A DNA stretch of 64,000 bases from an uncultured SAR324 cluster bacterium (GTDB lineage Bacteria; SAR324; NAC60-12), in the NCBI GenBank assembly GCA_905182865.1, contig CAJJCY010000004.1:1-64000 (forward strand), read 5' to 3'. Shown here piece by piece: positions 18,188 through 27,828 of this stretch (positions are counted from its first letter, which is position 1; each line of letters begins with the position of its first letter). The notes under the pieces are model-generated. The model saw nothing but the letters and a program-made list of their open reading frames with translations. It was not told the DNA's origin and did no database searches. Made by a program: the position numbers and the translations under genes.

Positions 18188-19470
18188 GCAGCTTCTCCAC
18201 TATATCGTCTAATTCTGAGATCTGCCTGTTCCTGGTGTCCGGCAAATCCTTCAAGCTTGCATAATCTTGAACAGTATTCTCCCACCTTTACACTGGCCTC
18301 ATTACTGAGAATTTTCTGGTAGGTACATGTTTTGAGAAATTTTCCAACCCAGAGACCTCCGGTGTATCGTGCGGCTTTTAATGTAGGCAAAGTATGGTTA
18401 GTACCTATGACCTTGTCTCCATATGAAACATTGGTACGAGGTCCAAGGAAAAGTGCACCATAATTTCTCATGTTTTCCAGAAACCAGTCATCTTTTTTGG
18501 TCATTACCTGAACATGTTCGAAGGCGAGTTCATTTGCTATTTCAAGCATTTCATCATAAGAATCCGCTACAATAATCTGTCCGTAGTTTTGCCATGCAGG
18601 CTCTGCAGTGTCACGCGTTGAAAGAGTTTTCAATTGTTTCTTTACTTCTTCCAATGTCTGCCTGGCCAGATTCATGGAATTAGTTAAAAGGACAGCAGGA
18701 GAAGTAGGACCGTGTTCGGCCTGACCCAGCAGGTCTGTAGCGCACATTTCTCCGTCAACTGTTTCATCTGCTATGACAAGAGTTTCGGTTGGTCCGGCAA
18801 AAAGATCAATTCCGACACGTCCATAAAGCTGCCTCTTAGCTTCTGCTACATAGGCATTGCCAGGACCAACAAGCATGTCCACAGCAGTTATGGATTCAGT
18901 TCCTAATGCCATGGCCGCGACTGCCTGGACACCCCCGATCACGAAAATATCGTCTGCTCCTCCTAGATGCTGAGCTGCAACGATGGCATCAGATGGGCGT
19001 CCCTCATAAGGGGGAGCGCAGGTAATTATTTCCTTCACACCTGCAACTTTTGCAGTTGCAACAGACATGTGAGCAGATGCTACCATTGGGAACTTACCTC
19101 CTGGAACATAACTCCCCACGCGGTTCATTGGGATATTCCTGTGACCAAGAATCACTCCCGGAAGCGTTTCCTCTTCAACGTCATTCATGGAATCCCGCTG
19201 AATCTGGGCGAAGTTTCTGATCTGCTCCTGTGCAAAGCAGATGTCACTAATTGTTTGTTCATCAAGTCTATCAATACAGGATTGTATTTCTTTTTCAGAA
19301 AGTCGGAATTCATCCGGTGACCAGTTGTCAAAACGTTTTGAAAGTTCCCTTACGGCTATGTCTCCTCGTTTGTCAATATCATCAAGTAATTTTTCTACAG
19401 TATCACTTATTTGTTTCTGGGCTTCGTCCCGTTGTTCTTCTGAAATTGCTTCCTTTATCCAGGTTGCCAT
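18184..19470 (-). CDS. Histidinol-dehydrogenase-family protein, HpsN (sulfopropanediol dehydrogenase)-like
   Basis: 428 aa. HisD-fold motifs: [48 protein letters not shown] with the zinc Gln/His in LLGQAEHG, and FEHVQVMTK. The C-terminus reads [18 protein letters not shown] and [19 protein letters not shown], which I associate with HpsN-type enzymes and not with true histidinol dehydrogenase; no other his genes are near. HpsN oxidises (R)-2,3-dihydroxypropanesulfonate to sulfolactate. An oxidation of another polar diol is equally possible. Located in an operon with an ABC importer, SnoaL-like protein, SDR and RraA-like protein. Confidence 0.72.
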   Translation of the reverse strand: MATWIKEAISEEQRDEAQKQISDTVEKLLDDIDKRGDIAVRELSKRFDNWSPDEFRLSEKEIQSCIDRLDEQTISDICFAQEQIRNFAQIQRDSMNDVEEETLPGVILGHRNIPMNRVGSYVPGGKFPMVASAHMSVATAKVAGVKEIITCAPPYEGRPSDAIVAAQHLGGADDIFVIGGVQAVAAMALGTESITAVDMLVGPGNAYVAEAKRQLYGRVGIDLFAGPTETLVIADETVDGEMCATDLLGQAEHGPTSPAVLLTNSMNLARQTLEEVKKQLKTLSTRDTAEPAWQNYGQIIVADSYDEMLEIANELAFEHVQVMTKKDDWFLENMRNYGALFLGPRTNVSYGDKVIGTNHTLPTLKAARYTGGLWVGKFLKTCTYQKILSNEASVKVGEYCSRLCKLEGFAGHQEQADLRIRRYSGEAA

Positions 19471-19530
19471 AATTATCCTTATTTCATTGAATGATTTTTG
19501 TACTTAATTTTTAACCGGTTTATCGATGTC

Positions 19531-20505
19531 TTAACTCATAGAATAGCTGCTAATTTGCATCCAAAGTGAGACCTCATCAATCGCATGATATTCCCTGACT
19601 ACGAGACCTTCTTGCATTTCAGTATGAGTAATAGCCATTATTACTACAGGAGCGCCTGTTGGTTCACCAAAGCTTCCGAATCCTGTATGTTTAGCGGAAT
19701 AGCTCCAGCGCATAGCAATTCTGTTGTTTTTACCAACTTCCTCATTGACAATCCAATGATGAACCCTGAAACTGCCTTTTGGAAAAGCTGTGATATAACC
19801 ATTGAAATATTTAGTGAGCTGTTCACGGCCAAAAAGTATTTTTCCTTCAGGAGCTTGGATCTGGCAGGCTCTATTGTGTGATTTTTCCAGAGCACTTAAT
19901 TCTGATTGCTCCCATAACAACTGGTAAGTCTGAGCCAGACTCTTTGCTGCTCCTGAAAGTGGTCCTGAGTCAGGAGGGCCTTCCCAGCGTTTAACGTAGT
20001 CTTCAGAGCTTGGAACAGCACTCCCGGTCTCCTTTAGATTTAAAGCCAACTGACGGCCGAATTCATGGGGTTCAAGTCCAACCTGTTTCACAATGGCGGA
20101 CTGATCACGCACCATCCATTCATCAATCACCTTGTTTCCCCTGCATATACAGTCAGCGATGACTCTATAATTAACTTTTGAACCAGTAGGAGATCCGCAA
20201 AAGCCGTCTCCAAGATGTGTTGCTGAACTGAGGATCCTGTGTGATGAGTAGAATGTACCTGGCTCGTCCTCAGAACCAATCACATCTTCTCCCAGCAGCT
20301 GTCGGTCAGGAAACATCTGCAAAGTTTTGTAGGTAGAACTAATCACATCTTCAACATTTTCTGAGACACTTGTAGGGGTCTTCACTGGAGCCTTTTCACC
20401 ATAATAATCTCTTATACGCTCCACTCCACGTTCCTCCCAGATTCGATAAGTGATCTTGAGGATGTAATCTTTTAAATTCTTAAATTCTGAGTCAAATCCT
20501 TCCAT
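19531..20505 (-). CDS. SnoaL-like two-domain protein (paralogue 1)
   Basis: 324 aa, two successive SnoaL/NTF2-like cone domains: about residues 20-150 (WEERGVERIRDYYGE; DEWMVRDQSA) and 185-320 (LTKYFNGYITAFPKGSFRVHHW; GSFGEPTGAPVVIMAITH). Such domains form hydrophobic pockets for isomerases, cyclases or ligand binding; no function can be assigned. Related genes at 24410 and 25469 share the two-domain plan. This one lies within the importer/dehydrogenase operon, between the inner permease and the HpsN-like gene, which argues for a step in the same catabolic route. Confidence 0.65.
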   Translation of the reverse strand: MEGFDSEFKNLKDYILKITYRIWEERGVERIRDYYGEKAPVKTPTSVSENVEDVISSTYKTLQMFPDRQLLGEDVIGSEDEPGTFYSSHRILSSATHLGDGFCGSPTGSKVNYRVIADCICRGNKVIDEWMVRDQSAIVKQVGLEPHEFGRQLALNLKETGSAVPSSEDYVKRWEGPPDSGPLSGAAKSLAQTYQLLWEQSELSALEKSHNRACQIQAPEGKILFGREQLTKYFNGYITAFPKGSFRVHHWIVNEEVGKNNRIAMRWSYSAKHTGFGSFGEPTGAPVVIMAITHTEMQEGLVVREYHAIDEVSLWMQISSYSMS

Positions 20506-20529
20506 TTTAATAACGTTTTCTTTTAAATT

Positions 20530-21404
20530 TTATCCCTTTACTGCACCTGCAGTCAAACCGCTGACTATCTGACGCTGGAAGAACATTACCAGCACAAAAA
20601 GTGGTGCAGTTGCTGAAACAACTGCAGCAACTGCAAACATGATGTTTCCCTCAGTCTGGGTTGTTCCCAAGAAACTGGCGATTTTTGGCACCATCGTATG
20701 ATTTTCCTGACTTAGAAGCATGTCGCGTCAAAGTAATTTTAGCTAAAGAATGAGATGATCTAGCAGTATATAACGCCTGGCCACATTACTGGAATAATTA
20801 CATGTCGAAATGCTTGGAACTGAGTACACCCATCAACCTTTGCACTCTCATCAAGCTCTTTGGGTATTGTTTGAAAAAATGAGTGCAGCATCCAGAGTGT
20901 AAAGGGCTGGTTTATTGCTACCAAAACAATAATCGTTGTAGGAAGATGTCCCCAGATGTTCCATTGAAAGAAGGGCAGCAGATATCCTGAAACCAATGTG
21001 ATATGGGGCATTGCACGAAAGACCAGAGCCAGCATAAGTAGCCAGAGCGCATAGCGATAGCCAGAACGGGCAAGAGCATATCCTCCAAGTGTCCCAATGG
21101 TCAGTGAAATTATTACTACAAAAAAAACCACAATTGATGTATTTATTGCTGACAGCCAGAATTCGTGCTCAATCCAGGCGTTACTGTAACCATTTAAAGT
21201 AAAGGTACTGCCAGTCTCTGCCAGAGTTCGGATCCCATAAACAGCATTTGCCCAGTCAGCCTTTGAAAAGAAATCTCCTTGTACCTTGAAAGAACCCCAA
21301 AGTGTCCACAGGAAAGGGAAAATAGCCACTATCAACCAAGTAATGACAAAAACTGAAGAGCAAATAATAAGAACAATTGAACGTTGGTTATATGCGGTAG
21401 TGAT
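20530..21404 (-). CDS. ABC transporter permease, MalG type (multiple frameshifts)
   Basis: Carbohydrate-type inner-membrane permease. The main segment runs from about 21404 (WLIVAIFPFLWTLWGSF) through several helices to the EAA loop (ELDESAKVDGCTQFQAFRHV) and MWPGVI. The final helix, MLLSQENHTMVPKIASF onward, is in another frame at 20530-20721. Between 20700 and 20765 at least two indels interrupt an otherwise recognisable FFLAKNYFDAT segment. The start is unclear: the frame is open into the upstream permease, and an AGAGG box at about 21412 precedes an ATC codon, not ATG. The final helix is closed by a GAVKG C-terminus. Confidence 0.75.
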
Positions 21405-21414
21405 GTTTACCTCT

Positions 21415-22449
21415 TTATACTGTTTTGCTATTGAATTCTTTCCAAATCATTATCAGTACTGGTATCAGAAGTATACCAACTCCAATTATAGTTAGCATGG
21501 ATGTTGCTGCAGCAGAACCAAACAATTGTAAAGCATCTTCACCTCGTAGATCGTTAAAAATAATCCATGACAAAGATGTTGCATTGGCAGAAGCATTGAA
21601 TCCAACAATTGGTTCAAAAACCCGAAAATTATCCATCAGCTGTATTAAAGTGACAAAGATAATCAATGGCATAAGGTATGGTATTACAACATAACGTTTT
21701 TGTTGCCAGAGTGAGGCTCCATCCAACATTGAAGCTTCCAGAGTTTCTTGAGGTACTGTCTGCAAACCTGCATAGAACACTATGAAAGCAAATGGTGTTG
21801 AATGCCAGATCCCGTACACGATCAACATAATCCAAGTCAAGGCAGGAGAAGCCTTAAGTGAAAGATCATTATCTTTGAAAATTCTTTGCAGTGTTGATCC
21901 AATTATACCATCAGCATCAATCATCCAGAACAAAATCAATGATCCTATCAATGGTGTGACTATCATCGGCAACAGGGAAAAAAAGATTGTGGGTCCTTTT
22001 AACCAACTAGCAAGAGAATTAGTGCCCAAGGCAATTAAAAAGCCCAAAATAATTACAAATGGTGTGACCACAAAGGTATAGGTAATCGTAAACGCCAATG
22101 CCTTGTAGAAAGGTAGATTCATAATTCGTGAAAATAAATCTTTCCAGCCGGTAGCAACATTCCAAGAAGTCTTAATTTCAGCAGCAGCAAGGTGATTACG
22201 ATTAGTGTATGTTTCAAATCCATTGAAGATCCCCAGAGGCTCTTTCTCTCTAAGATTTGCAGTAGCTTCAGCATCCACAGATGTCTCTTTTTTACAGCCA
22301 AATGGATCGCAAGTTTCACTAACTCTTATAACTTGTTTATGTGCGATAAATAGCGACTGAGTCATAGCTGAAAAAATTGGAACTGCTATCAAGAGAATCA
22401 TTGATAACAACGAAGGCAGGATAAAAAAAATGAATGTACGATGAGGCAT
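21415..22449 (-). CDS. ABC transporter permease, MalF type
   Basis: 344 aa membrane protein with an N-terminal helix, a long periplasmic insert (about residues 35-95) containing a DPFGCKKE segment, then five further helices. The EAA loop is QETLEASMLDGASLWQQKRYV. Partner of the permease at 20530; together with the binding protein at 22550 they form an incomplete importer, since no cognate ATPase is nearby. A shared MsmK-like ATPase may serve it. Substrate unknown; the operon's dehydrogenases point to a small polar organic acid or diol. Confidence 0.85.
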   Translation of the reverse strand: MPHRTFIFFILPSLLSMILLIAVPIFSAMTQSLFIAHKQVIRVSETCDPFGCKKETSVDAEATANLREKEPLGIFNGFETYTNRNHLAAAEIKTSWNVATGWKDLFSRIMNLPFYKALAFTITYTFVVTPFVIILGFLIALGTNSLASWLKGPTIFFSLLPMIVTPLIGSLILFWMIDADGIIGSTLQRIFKDNDLSLKASPALTWIMLIVYGIWHSTPFAFIVFYAGLQTVPQETLEASMLDGASLWQQKRYVVIPYLMPLIIFVTLIQLMDNFRVFEPIVGFNASANATSLSWIIFNDLRGEDALQLFGSAAATSMLTIIGVGILLIPVLIMIWKEFNSKTV

Positions 22450-22503
22450 TCTTGCTGACCAGACTTTAATTATAGAAGTCTATCAAAAATAGAAGTGCAA
22501 ATA

Positions 22504-22524
22504 GGGGGGCAGTAAAAGCCCCCC
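22504..22524 (-). terminator. GC-rich hairpin between binding protein and permease genes
   Basis: Seven-base-pair stem of almost only G-C pairs (22504-22510 with 22518-22524) and a 7-nt loop. It sits 25 bp after the solute-binding-protein stop. No long U tract follows, so it is more likely a partial terminator or mRNA-stabilising hairpin that raises binding-protein expression over permeases, a common arrangement in ABC operons. Confidence 0.6.
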
Positions 22525-22549
22525 CTTCAATTAAATTCTAGGAAAAATT

Positions 22550-23788
22550 TTAAAGGAAACCTTTCTCTTTAGCCGAAGCAGTATATGCTGCCTCGACATC
22601 AGCCAAAGCTTGCTGAGCACTTTCATTCCCTTGTAAAAATTCTGATAATTCAGAGCCAAGAGCGCTATGCAATAGTCCTGCATACGGCAACATGGGATAT
22701 GGAGTTGCGCCAGCCGAAGCTGAGGCAAATACGCCAGCCGAAGCTTTACCGGGAACGAAACCTTCAATAAGCCAAACGGCTTCATTGTTGTTGGCCTTAA
22801 CCATTTCAGTTGAAATACCATTCATCATTGCTATGAATGTTGCCTCAGCATCTTTGTCTGAAATGTTTTTTGCAATAGTAAATCCGTCCCACCATAGAGT
22901 GGTCGCCGGAGTCGATCCACCTGCAACAGTTGGTGCACTCGCTAGTACTGTGTTACTGGTAATATTTGAAGTTGAACCTTTGTCATCAAGAATAGTACCT
23001 CCTCTTGTACCCCACATGGTGGCTAAACCAAGTTTTCCTGCTTCCCACAATGCTGCAGTAGCATTTGAATCAAATGTTAGGAAATCAGGATTTGAGTATT
23101 CTGTAAGTGATTTGATCATTTTAAGTGCTGCCACCCCTTTGGCATTGTTGACACTTGCAATTGCGGTTCCGGGCTTAAATAATTGGCCTTTGTAACCCAT
23201 ATACATATTGATAAACTCTTCACCAAGATTCCAACCCGTCTTAGTATTTAAAGCAAAAGGGTATTCCATAATGCCCTTTGCCCTAATTGCCTTTGCTGCT
23301 GACAATATTTCTTCATATGATTTTGGAATTCCTACACTTGCTTTATCCAGTATATCTTTGCGATAAAATAAATGCTGTGCATTAGCCATAAATGCCACGG
23401 CCATGATCTTTCCGTTAATCGTTATGAGTTGATTTTTTTTCAGACCTCTACCGTGTTTCGCTACTAGATCGTTAAGCGGTCGAATTAATCCTTCATTCAG
23501 AAGTGGAACAATCGAGCTATTTGCAACAACAGCACTCGTAAACTCTGCTGGATTAGCAGTTAGGCCAGCAACAACTAAAGTTCTATGCTCTTTGGTTGTG
23601 TTTTTTGTAAAAGTAACACCTCCACCAGCGCATTTCTCAGCAGCAGAAAGAACAGCGTGTATGGCAGGGAAGTCATTTGCCAAAATTCTTATTGAGCCAC
23701 TATTGATACCACAAGCAGCATAAGTTGCATGCACTAATAGAAACATGAATGTTGATGTTAGGGTTATTTTAGATAGCATTTTCATCAT
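22550..23788 (-). CDS. Extracellular solute-binding protein, family 1 (ABC importer)
   Basis: 412 aa. Signal peptide: charged MMKMLSK, a hydrophobic stretch and a likely cleavage after TYAAC or HATYA near residue 24. The mature part has type 1 binding-protein features (NGKIMAVAFMANAQHLFYRKDIL; GIPKSYEEILSAAKAI; LWWDGFTIAK). The first gene of the minus-strand operon, with a good AGGAGAG box before the double ATG. Substrate not evident. The C-terminus is repetitive in Ala/Ser. A 620-bp regulatory gap with a strong palindrome precedes it. Confidence 0.85.
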   Translation of the reverse strand: MMKMLSKITLTSTFMFLLVHATYAACGINSGSIRILANDFPAIHAVLSAAEKCAGGGVTFTKNTTKEHRTLVVAGLTANPAEFTSAVVANSSIVPLLNEGLIRPLNDLVAKHGRGLKKNQLITINGKIMAVAFMANAQHLFYRKDILDKASVGIPKSYEEILSAAKAIRAKGIMEYPFALNTKTGWNLGEEFINMYMGYKGQLFKPGTAIASVNNAKGVAALKMIKSLTEYSNPDFLTFDSNATAALWEAGKLGLATMWGTRGGTILDDKGSTSNITSNTVLASAPTVAGGSTPATTLWWDGFTIAKNISDKDAEATFIAMMNGISTEMVKANNNEAVWLIEGFVPGKASAGVFASASAGATPYPMLPYAGLLHSALGSELSEFLQGNESAQQALADVEAAYTASAKEKGFL

Positions 23789-24409
23789 CTCTCTCCTTTT
23801 ATGATTGGGGACTTAATTTAATATCCATTCCCCCATTGATTAATTAGTTTGGAATGTTTAATACAAACAATCCTTATTTCCATCAAATTTCCCATTCATA
23901 TGAATGGGATTTTGGGGCTGGCCACAATGATATACAAACGTATTCAATCAAAGCATAATAACTATTGAAAAAAATGACTGAAATTTGTATACATATTTGA
24001 GTCGTTCAGAATTACATACGTATTCATTCAATGCAAGAAAAATATTGCAGATACAAAATAAAAGATGTAATTATTGTAAACGATACGTAGTTCCGTGAAA
24101 GATATGTTTTATAAATTCATGTAAATCTAGGGAAAAATAACTTACCGTGAAAATATGGAAAAGGATCACCATTGAAGTATAAATAGATCTAAATTTATCA
24201 AATTTAATACAATTTCTGAAGAATGATATGAAAATACTTCGTATACCTCAGGCAGAAATGAAGATACAAAAGAAACACTGCATGTTGTTGAATCAATGGA
24301 AAAGGTTGAGAGATTTTGACATATGAGAAATATACATATAAATAATGAAATATATTACAGTTATTTTAAATGTTAATAAAAAATTTATCCTATTAATAAA
24401 GGAGTAAAT
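23789..24409. promoter_or_regulatory. Divergent intergenic region with candidate operators
   Basis: AT-rich 620-bp gap between the binding-protein operon (leftward) and two SnoaL-like genes (rightward). No gene is apparent. It holds a 20-bp perfect palindrome (23890-23909), a TGTATACA palindrome near 23985-23992, an ATACGTAT palindrome at 24016-24023 and GATACGTAG near 24082. LacI-family operators often have a central CG as in ATACGTAT, and a LacI regulator lies 2 kb to the right. Promoter positions could not be fixed. Confidence 0.5.
23890..23909. promoter_or_regulatory. 20-bp perfect palindrome (candidate operator)
   Basis: TCCCATTCATATGAATGGGA, perfectly self-complementary with no central spacer, about 100 bp upstream of the binding-protein start. 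Perfect symmetry over ten positions on each side is unlikely by chance in a window this size. It is well placed for a homodimeric repressor controlling the importer operon or the divergent SnoaL genes. Confidence 0.55.
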
Positions 24410-25459
24410 TTGGATAGGCACACAAAGAATAAAGAACTGATTTCTGCTTTGAGGATGGCAATGTACGATTTCAGCGAAAGTAGTGTTCGCAAAGAACTTG
24501 ATAAGCTTTTTATTTCAGAGCCCGTATTACGCCTTTGCTATCCACTTGGAGATAAAGTTGGAGTAGATAATTATTACATGGATGTTTTTGCTCCACTTCT
24601 TAGGGCTCTGCCTGATTTAGAACGTCGGGACACTATTGTGATGGCCGGACCAACTAAAGAAGGTGCTGATTGGGTAGGTTGCTGTGGTTATTACACAGGC
24701 ACATTCAGTAAAGCATGGTTGGACATTCCGCCGACAGGGCATCAAGTTGCCATGAGATTCCACGAGTTCTATCGCTTTGAAGAAGAGAGAGTGACCGAAG
24801 TACAGACTCTATGGGACATCCCTGAAGTCATGATGCAGGCGGGGGCTTGGCCGATGGCTCCTAGTCTTGGTCGTGAATGGCAGGTTCCTGGACCTGCAAC
24901 TCAAGATGGAATTATACAAGGTCCCTATGATGAATCAAGTAGTTCAGCAACATGCCAGTTAATAATTGACATGCTTACCGCAATGCAGAGGCATCCGTCT
25001 GAGGGAGGCCCAGAAGTAATGGAAATGAAAAAATTTTGGCACCCAAAAATGAACTGGTATGGCCCCTCTGGTATAGGAACAGGCCGAGGTTTAGAAGGAT
25101 TTCGAAATTGGCATCAGATTCCTTTTCTTGCTGCCATGCCGGACCGAGGTCAGTTTGTTGATCAGATTACGAACCATTTCTTTGGTGATGGAGATTATGT
25201 AGGAGTTACAGGTTGGCCCAACATGATCCAGACTATGTCTGATGGAGGCTGGATGGGTATTGCTCCGTCAGGAAAGAGAATTACTTTGCGAAGCCTGGAT
25301 TTCTGGAGGCTGGAAAATGGATTGATTCGAGAAAACTGGGTTCTGGTAGATTTGCTTGATGTCTACGACCAGATCGGTGTTGATGTTTTTGCCAGAACTC
25401 GTGAGTTCAATAAGGTTCGTAAAGGTTTTGATCCTGAGACTGGTGTTGCACTTAAATAG
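24410..25459 (+). CDS. SnoaL-like two-domain protein (paralogue 2)
   Basis: 349 aa, TTG start at 24410 behind AAAGGAG. Two NTF2-like domains; the second carries KKFWHPKMNWYGPSGIGTGRG and HQIPFL, then SDGGWMGIAPSGKRI and LENGLIRENWVLVDLLD. The last segment recurs in the neighbouring gene (KLSENWVLIDLPWW), showing the two are paralogues from duplication. The domain is predicted to be a cytosolic small-molecule binding or isomerase fold. Function unknown. It reads away from the importer operon from the shared regulatory gap. Confidence 0.7.
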   Translation: MDRHTKNKELISALRMAMYDFSESSVRKELDKLFISEPVLRLCYPLGDKVGVDNYYMDVFAPLLRALPDLERRDTIVMAGPTKEGADWVGCCGYYTGTFSKAWLDIPPTGHQVAMRFHEFYRFEEERVTEVQTLWDIPEVMMQAGAWPMAPSLGREWQVPGPATQDGIIQGPYDESSSSATCQLIIDMLTAMQRHPSEGGPEVMEMKKFWHPKMNWYGPSGIGTGRGLEGFRNWHQIPFLAAMPDRGQFVDQITNHFFGDGDYVGVTGWPNMIQTMSDGGWMGIAPSGKRITLRSLDFWRLENGLIRENWVLVDLLDVYDQIGVDVFARTREFNKVRKGFDPETGVALK

Positions 25460-25468
25460 TAAACTAAA

Positions 25469-26476
25469 ATGAAAAGCTATCAAGATCAAAAATCATTGAT
25501 TTTATCATTTTATGATGAGCTAGAAGCAGCAAATGCAGACAGTGTTAGAAAGGTCATCAGTCAGTTTACAAACACAGACTTTCAATGGTACGGTGTCTAT
25601 CCGTTTAACGAACAGAACGGCGGAGATGCGGTAGCAGAAGTTTTCTGGATCCCTTTTCTCTCTGCCTGGTCTAATGTTCAGCGCCGGCAGGACGTTTTTC
25701 TGGCAGGTACCAGTGAGATTGACAATACTGACTGGGTTATCAGCATGGGACACTTTATGGGCCTTCTGGATGGAAATTGGTTAGGTTTTCCTGCCAGCCG
25801 AAAAATAGCTTTCCTGCGTTATGCTGATTTCAATTGCATTAAAGATGGTAAAATAATAAGAAGCAGTTTTTTCTGCGATCTCATTGGCTTCATGCATCAA
25901 TTGGGGATCAACCCCTTACCTCCCCAAACGGGCGCTTCTTTCATTTATCCTGGTCCAAGAACACATGATGGACTATTATTTGAACCTCAGGATCAGAGAG
26001 AGTCTCAGAAAACTCTTGAATTGGTAAACCGAATGATAGGCGATCTTTCAGATCTTAATAAAAATGGAAATGACTGCCCATCTCCAGATTTACTAAAAAA
26101 AACTTGGCATGATGATATGATCTGGTACGGTCCAGCTGGTATTGGAGCATCTTACACTATTCCACGATACCAGGAACAGCATCAGTTACCATTCAGGAAA
26201 GGGTTGAAAGATAAGGTTTTTAATGGCCACATCTGCCGATTTGCAGAGGGCAACTATGCGGGTTTCTTTGGTTGGCCCAACCTGACCAACACGGCTACAG
26301 GTGGTTTTTTAGGGCTGCCTGCAAGTGGTACTCCTGCAGATATGAGGGTTGTGGATATCTACCGCCGGCAAGGAGAAAAACTCTCTGAAAACTGGGTGTT
26401 GATTGACCTGCCTTGGTGGTTAAAACAGCAAGGAGTAGATGTTCTAGAAAGAACAAAGAAAATTATTGAAACTTAA
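25469..26476 (+). CDS. SnoaL-like two-domain protein (paralogue 3)
   Basis: 335 aa; begins nine bases after the preceding paralogue and clearly shares its plan: KKTWHDDMIWYGPAGIGAS, HQLPFRKGL, FFGWPNLTNTATGGFLGLPASG and ENWVLIDLPWW. Arrangement and spacing indicate a two-gene operon. The two proteins may form a heteromer, as they are similar but well diverged. Convergent with the LacI gene, overlapping its 3' end by four bases. Function unknown. Confidence 0.7.
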   Translation: MKSYQDQKSLILSFYDELEAANADSVRKVISQFTNTDFQWYGVYPFNEQNGGDAVAEVFWIPFLSAWSNVQRRQDVFLAGTSEIDNTDWVISMGHFMGLLDGNWLGFPASRKIAFLRYADFNCIKDGKIIRSSFFCDLIGFMHQLGINPLPPQTGASFIYPGPRTHDGLLFEPQDQRESQKTLELVNRMIGDLSDLNKNGNDCPSPDLLKKTWHDDMIWYGPAGIGASYTIPRYQEQHQLPFRKGLKDKVFNGHICRFAEGNYAGFFGWPNLTNTATGGFLGLPASGTPADMRVVDIYRRQGEKLSENWVLIDLPWWLKQQGVDVLERTKKIIET

Positions 26477-27483
26477 CTAAAATTCCTTGATGACCCTCGA
26501 ACAATCATTTCACCCATGATTACTTTATGATTGGGAGGTTTTTCCGGTGTTTTTATTCGTGAGATAAGATCTTCTACAGAAGCATCAACCATACTTCTGA
26601 CAGGTTGGCGAACTGTGGTCAGGTTGAAACTCGGCCATGAGGCCATAGGGATATCGTCAAAACCGATGATCGACACATCTTCTGGAACTTTCAAGCCCAA
26701 ACCGCTTCTAATGGCATCAAGCGCACCAAATGCCATAATGTCGTTAGAGCAGAATATAGCGTCTGCTGGATCAGGTCTTTCCATTAAGCGAACAGTAGCT
26801 GCATAGGCATCATTGTAGTTGTAATTACCGACTTCTCTTAATGTCTCTACACCATTCTTATTCATAATTTCCATAAACCCTTTTTCTCTGTCGATACTAG
26901 TTGTAGTGTCCTCACTGCCCGCAAGATATGCTGGACGATTATGCCTTGAGTCTAGAAAAAGTTGAGCCACCATGCTGCCCCCGGCCTTGTTGTCACAACA
27001 GAACCAACTGGCATTTGATTTTGGAATATATCGATTAAAAAGGGTGACGGGTGTTCCTTTCCGCTCACACTGATAGGACATTTCTGAGCTCAATGTTGCT
27101 GCAGTAATTATAATTCCGTCTACTTGGTATTCGAGTAACTGCGGAAGGATGTCGTCCAAGCTCTGATCTCGGTGTACTACAAACAACATCACTTTCTGAC
27201 CATTTTCTTGAAATTTCCTGCTCAAAAGATCTAATACTTCAGGGTAAAATGGGTTTGTCGTTACGTTTGAAATGACTATTCCAACCATGTTAGACCGTCG
27301 AGTGATTAGGCTTCGGGCCATAGCATTTGGTTGATAACCAAGTTTTTTTGCAACTTCAAAAACTTTTTGTCTGGTTTTTTCCGTAACAGGGCTTTCTTGT
27401 GAATAGGAGCGAGAAACTGTTGATTGGGAAACACCCGCAAGATTTGCTACCTGGGTGGAAGTGACATTAGCTTTTTTTATCAT
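26473..27483 (-). CDS. LacI-family transcriptional regulator
   Basis: 336 aa. The N-terminal helix-turn-helix is VTSTQVANLAGVSQSTVSR, followed by the hinge region GYQPNAMARSL. A periplasmic-binding-protein-like effector domain follows (MVGIVISNVTTNPFYPEVL; VDGIIITAA; FCSNDIMAFGALDAI; VSIIGFDDIPMASWP; LTTVRQP). Family members bind palindromic operators and respond to sugars or related metabolites. Its location among the importer, SnoaL-like and methyltransferase genes makes these the likely targets; candidate operators lie in the gaps on both sides. Confidence 0.9.
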   Translation of the reverse strand: MIKKANVTSTQVANLAGVSQSTVSRSYSQESPVTEKTRQKVFEVAKKLGYQPNAMARSLITRRSNMVGIVISNVTTNPFYPEVLDLLSRKFQENGQKVMLFVVHRDQSLDDILPQLLEYQVDGIIITAATLSSEMSYQCERKGTPVTLFNRYIPKSNASWFCCDNKAGGSMVAQLFLDSRHNRPAYLAGSEDTTTSIDREKGFMEIMNKNGVETLREVGNYNYNDAYAATVRLMERPDPADAIFCSNDIMAFGALDAIRSGLGLKVPEDVSIIGFDDIPMASWPSFNLTTVRQPVRSMVDASVEDLISRIKTPEKPPNHKVIMGEMIVRGSSRNFS

Positions 27484-27828
27484 ATGTAGACTTTTAATTT
27501 TAGTTAATTTTTACAATTTAAAAATACTATGGTAATAAATTCTTAAGAATCCATGCTTGTATGCATTACTACATCATCCAAGTACTTTGAGTCAAGTTTT
27601 AATCAATTTCAAAAATTTGACTTTTTTAATAAAACGGTACTTAAATTAAGTATGGTATGAAGAAAATTTATATTTCCACTGGTAAATTTATTAATAAAAT
27701 ATCAACATAACATACGTATGCAATGGAATTCAATTTAAAAATTTTGAGAAAAAGTTTGATCCGCCGATATAAAATAGTATTCTTCAGACGAGCGATTAGA
27801 TAAGCACACAAGAAAGGAAACAATAAAT
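27484..27828. promoter_or_regulatory. Divergent gap between lacI-type gene and metE-like gene
   Basis: 345 bp, AT-rich, no gene seen. Contains CATACGTATG, a perfect 10-bp palindrome with a central CG (27711-27720), similar to ATACGTAT at 24016-24023 on the other side of the regulator gene. A LacI-type operator is plausible but the same 8-mer also turns up inside a coding region (near 17142), so the evidence is weak. Confidence 0.35.

Noticed and set aside
18184-19470. True histidinol dehydrogenase (HisD)
   Set aside because: No histidine genes nearby and the C-terminal motifs fit HpsN-type enzymes better.
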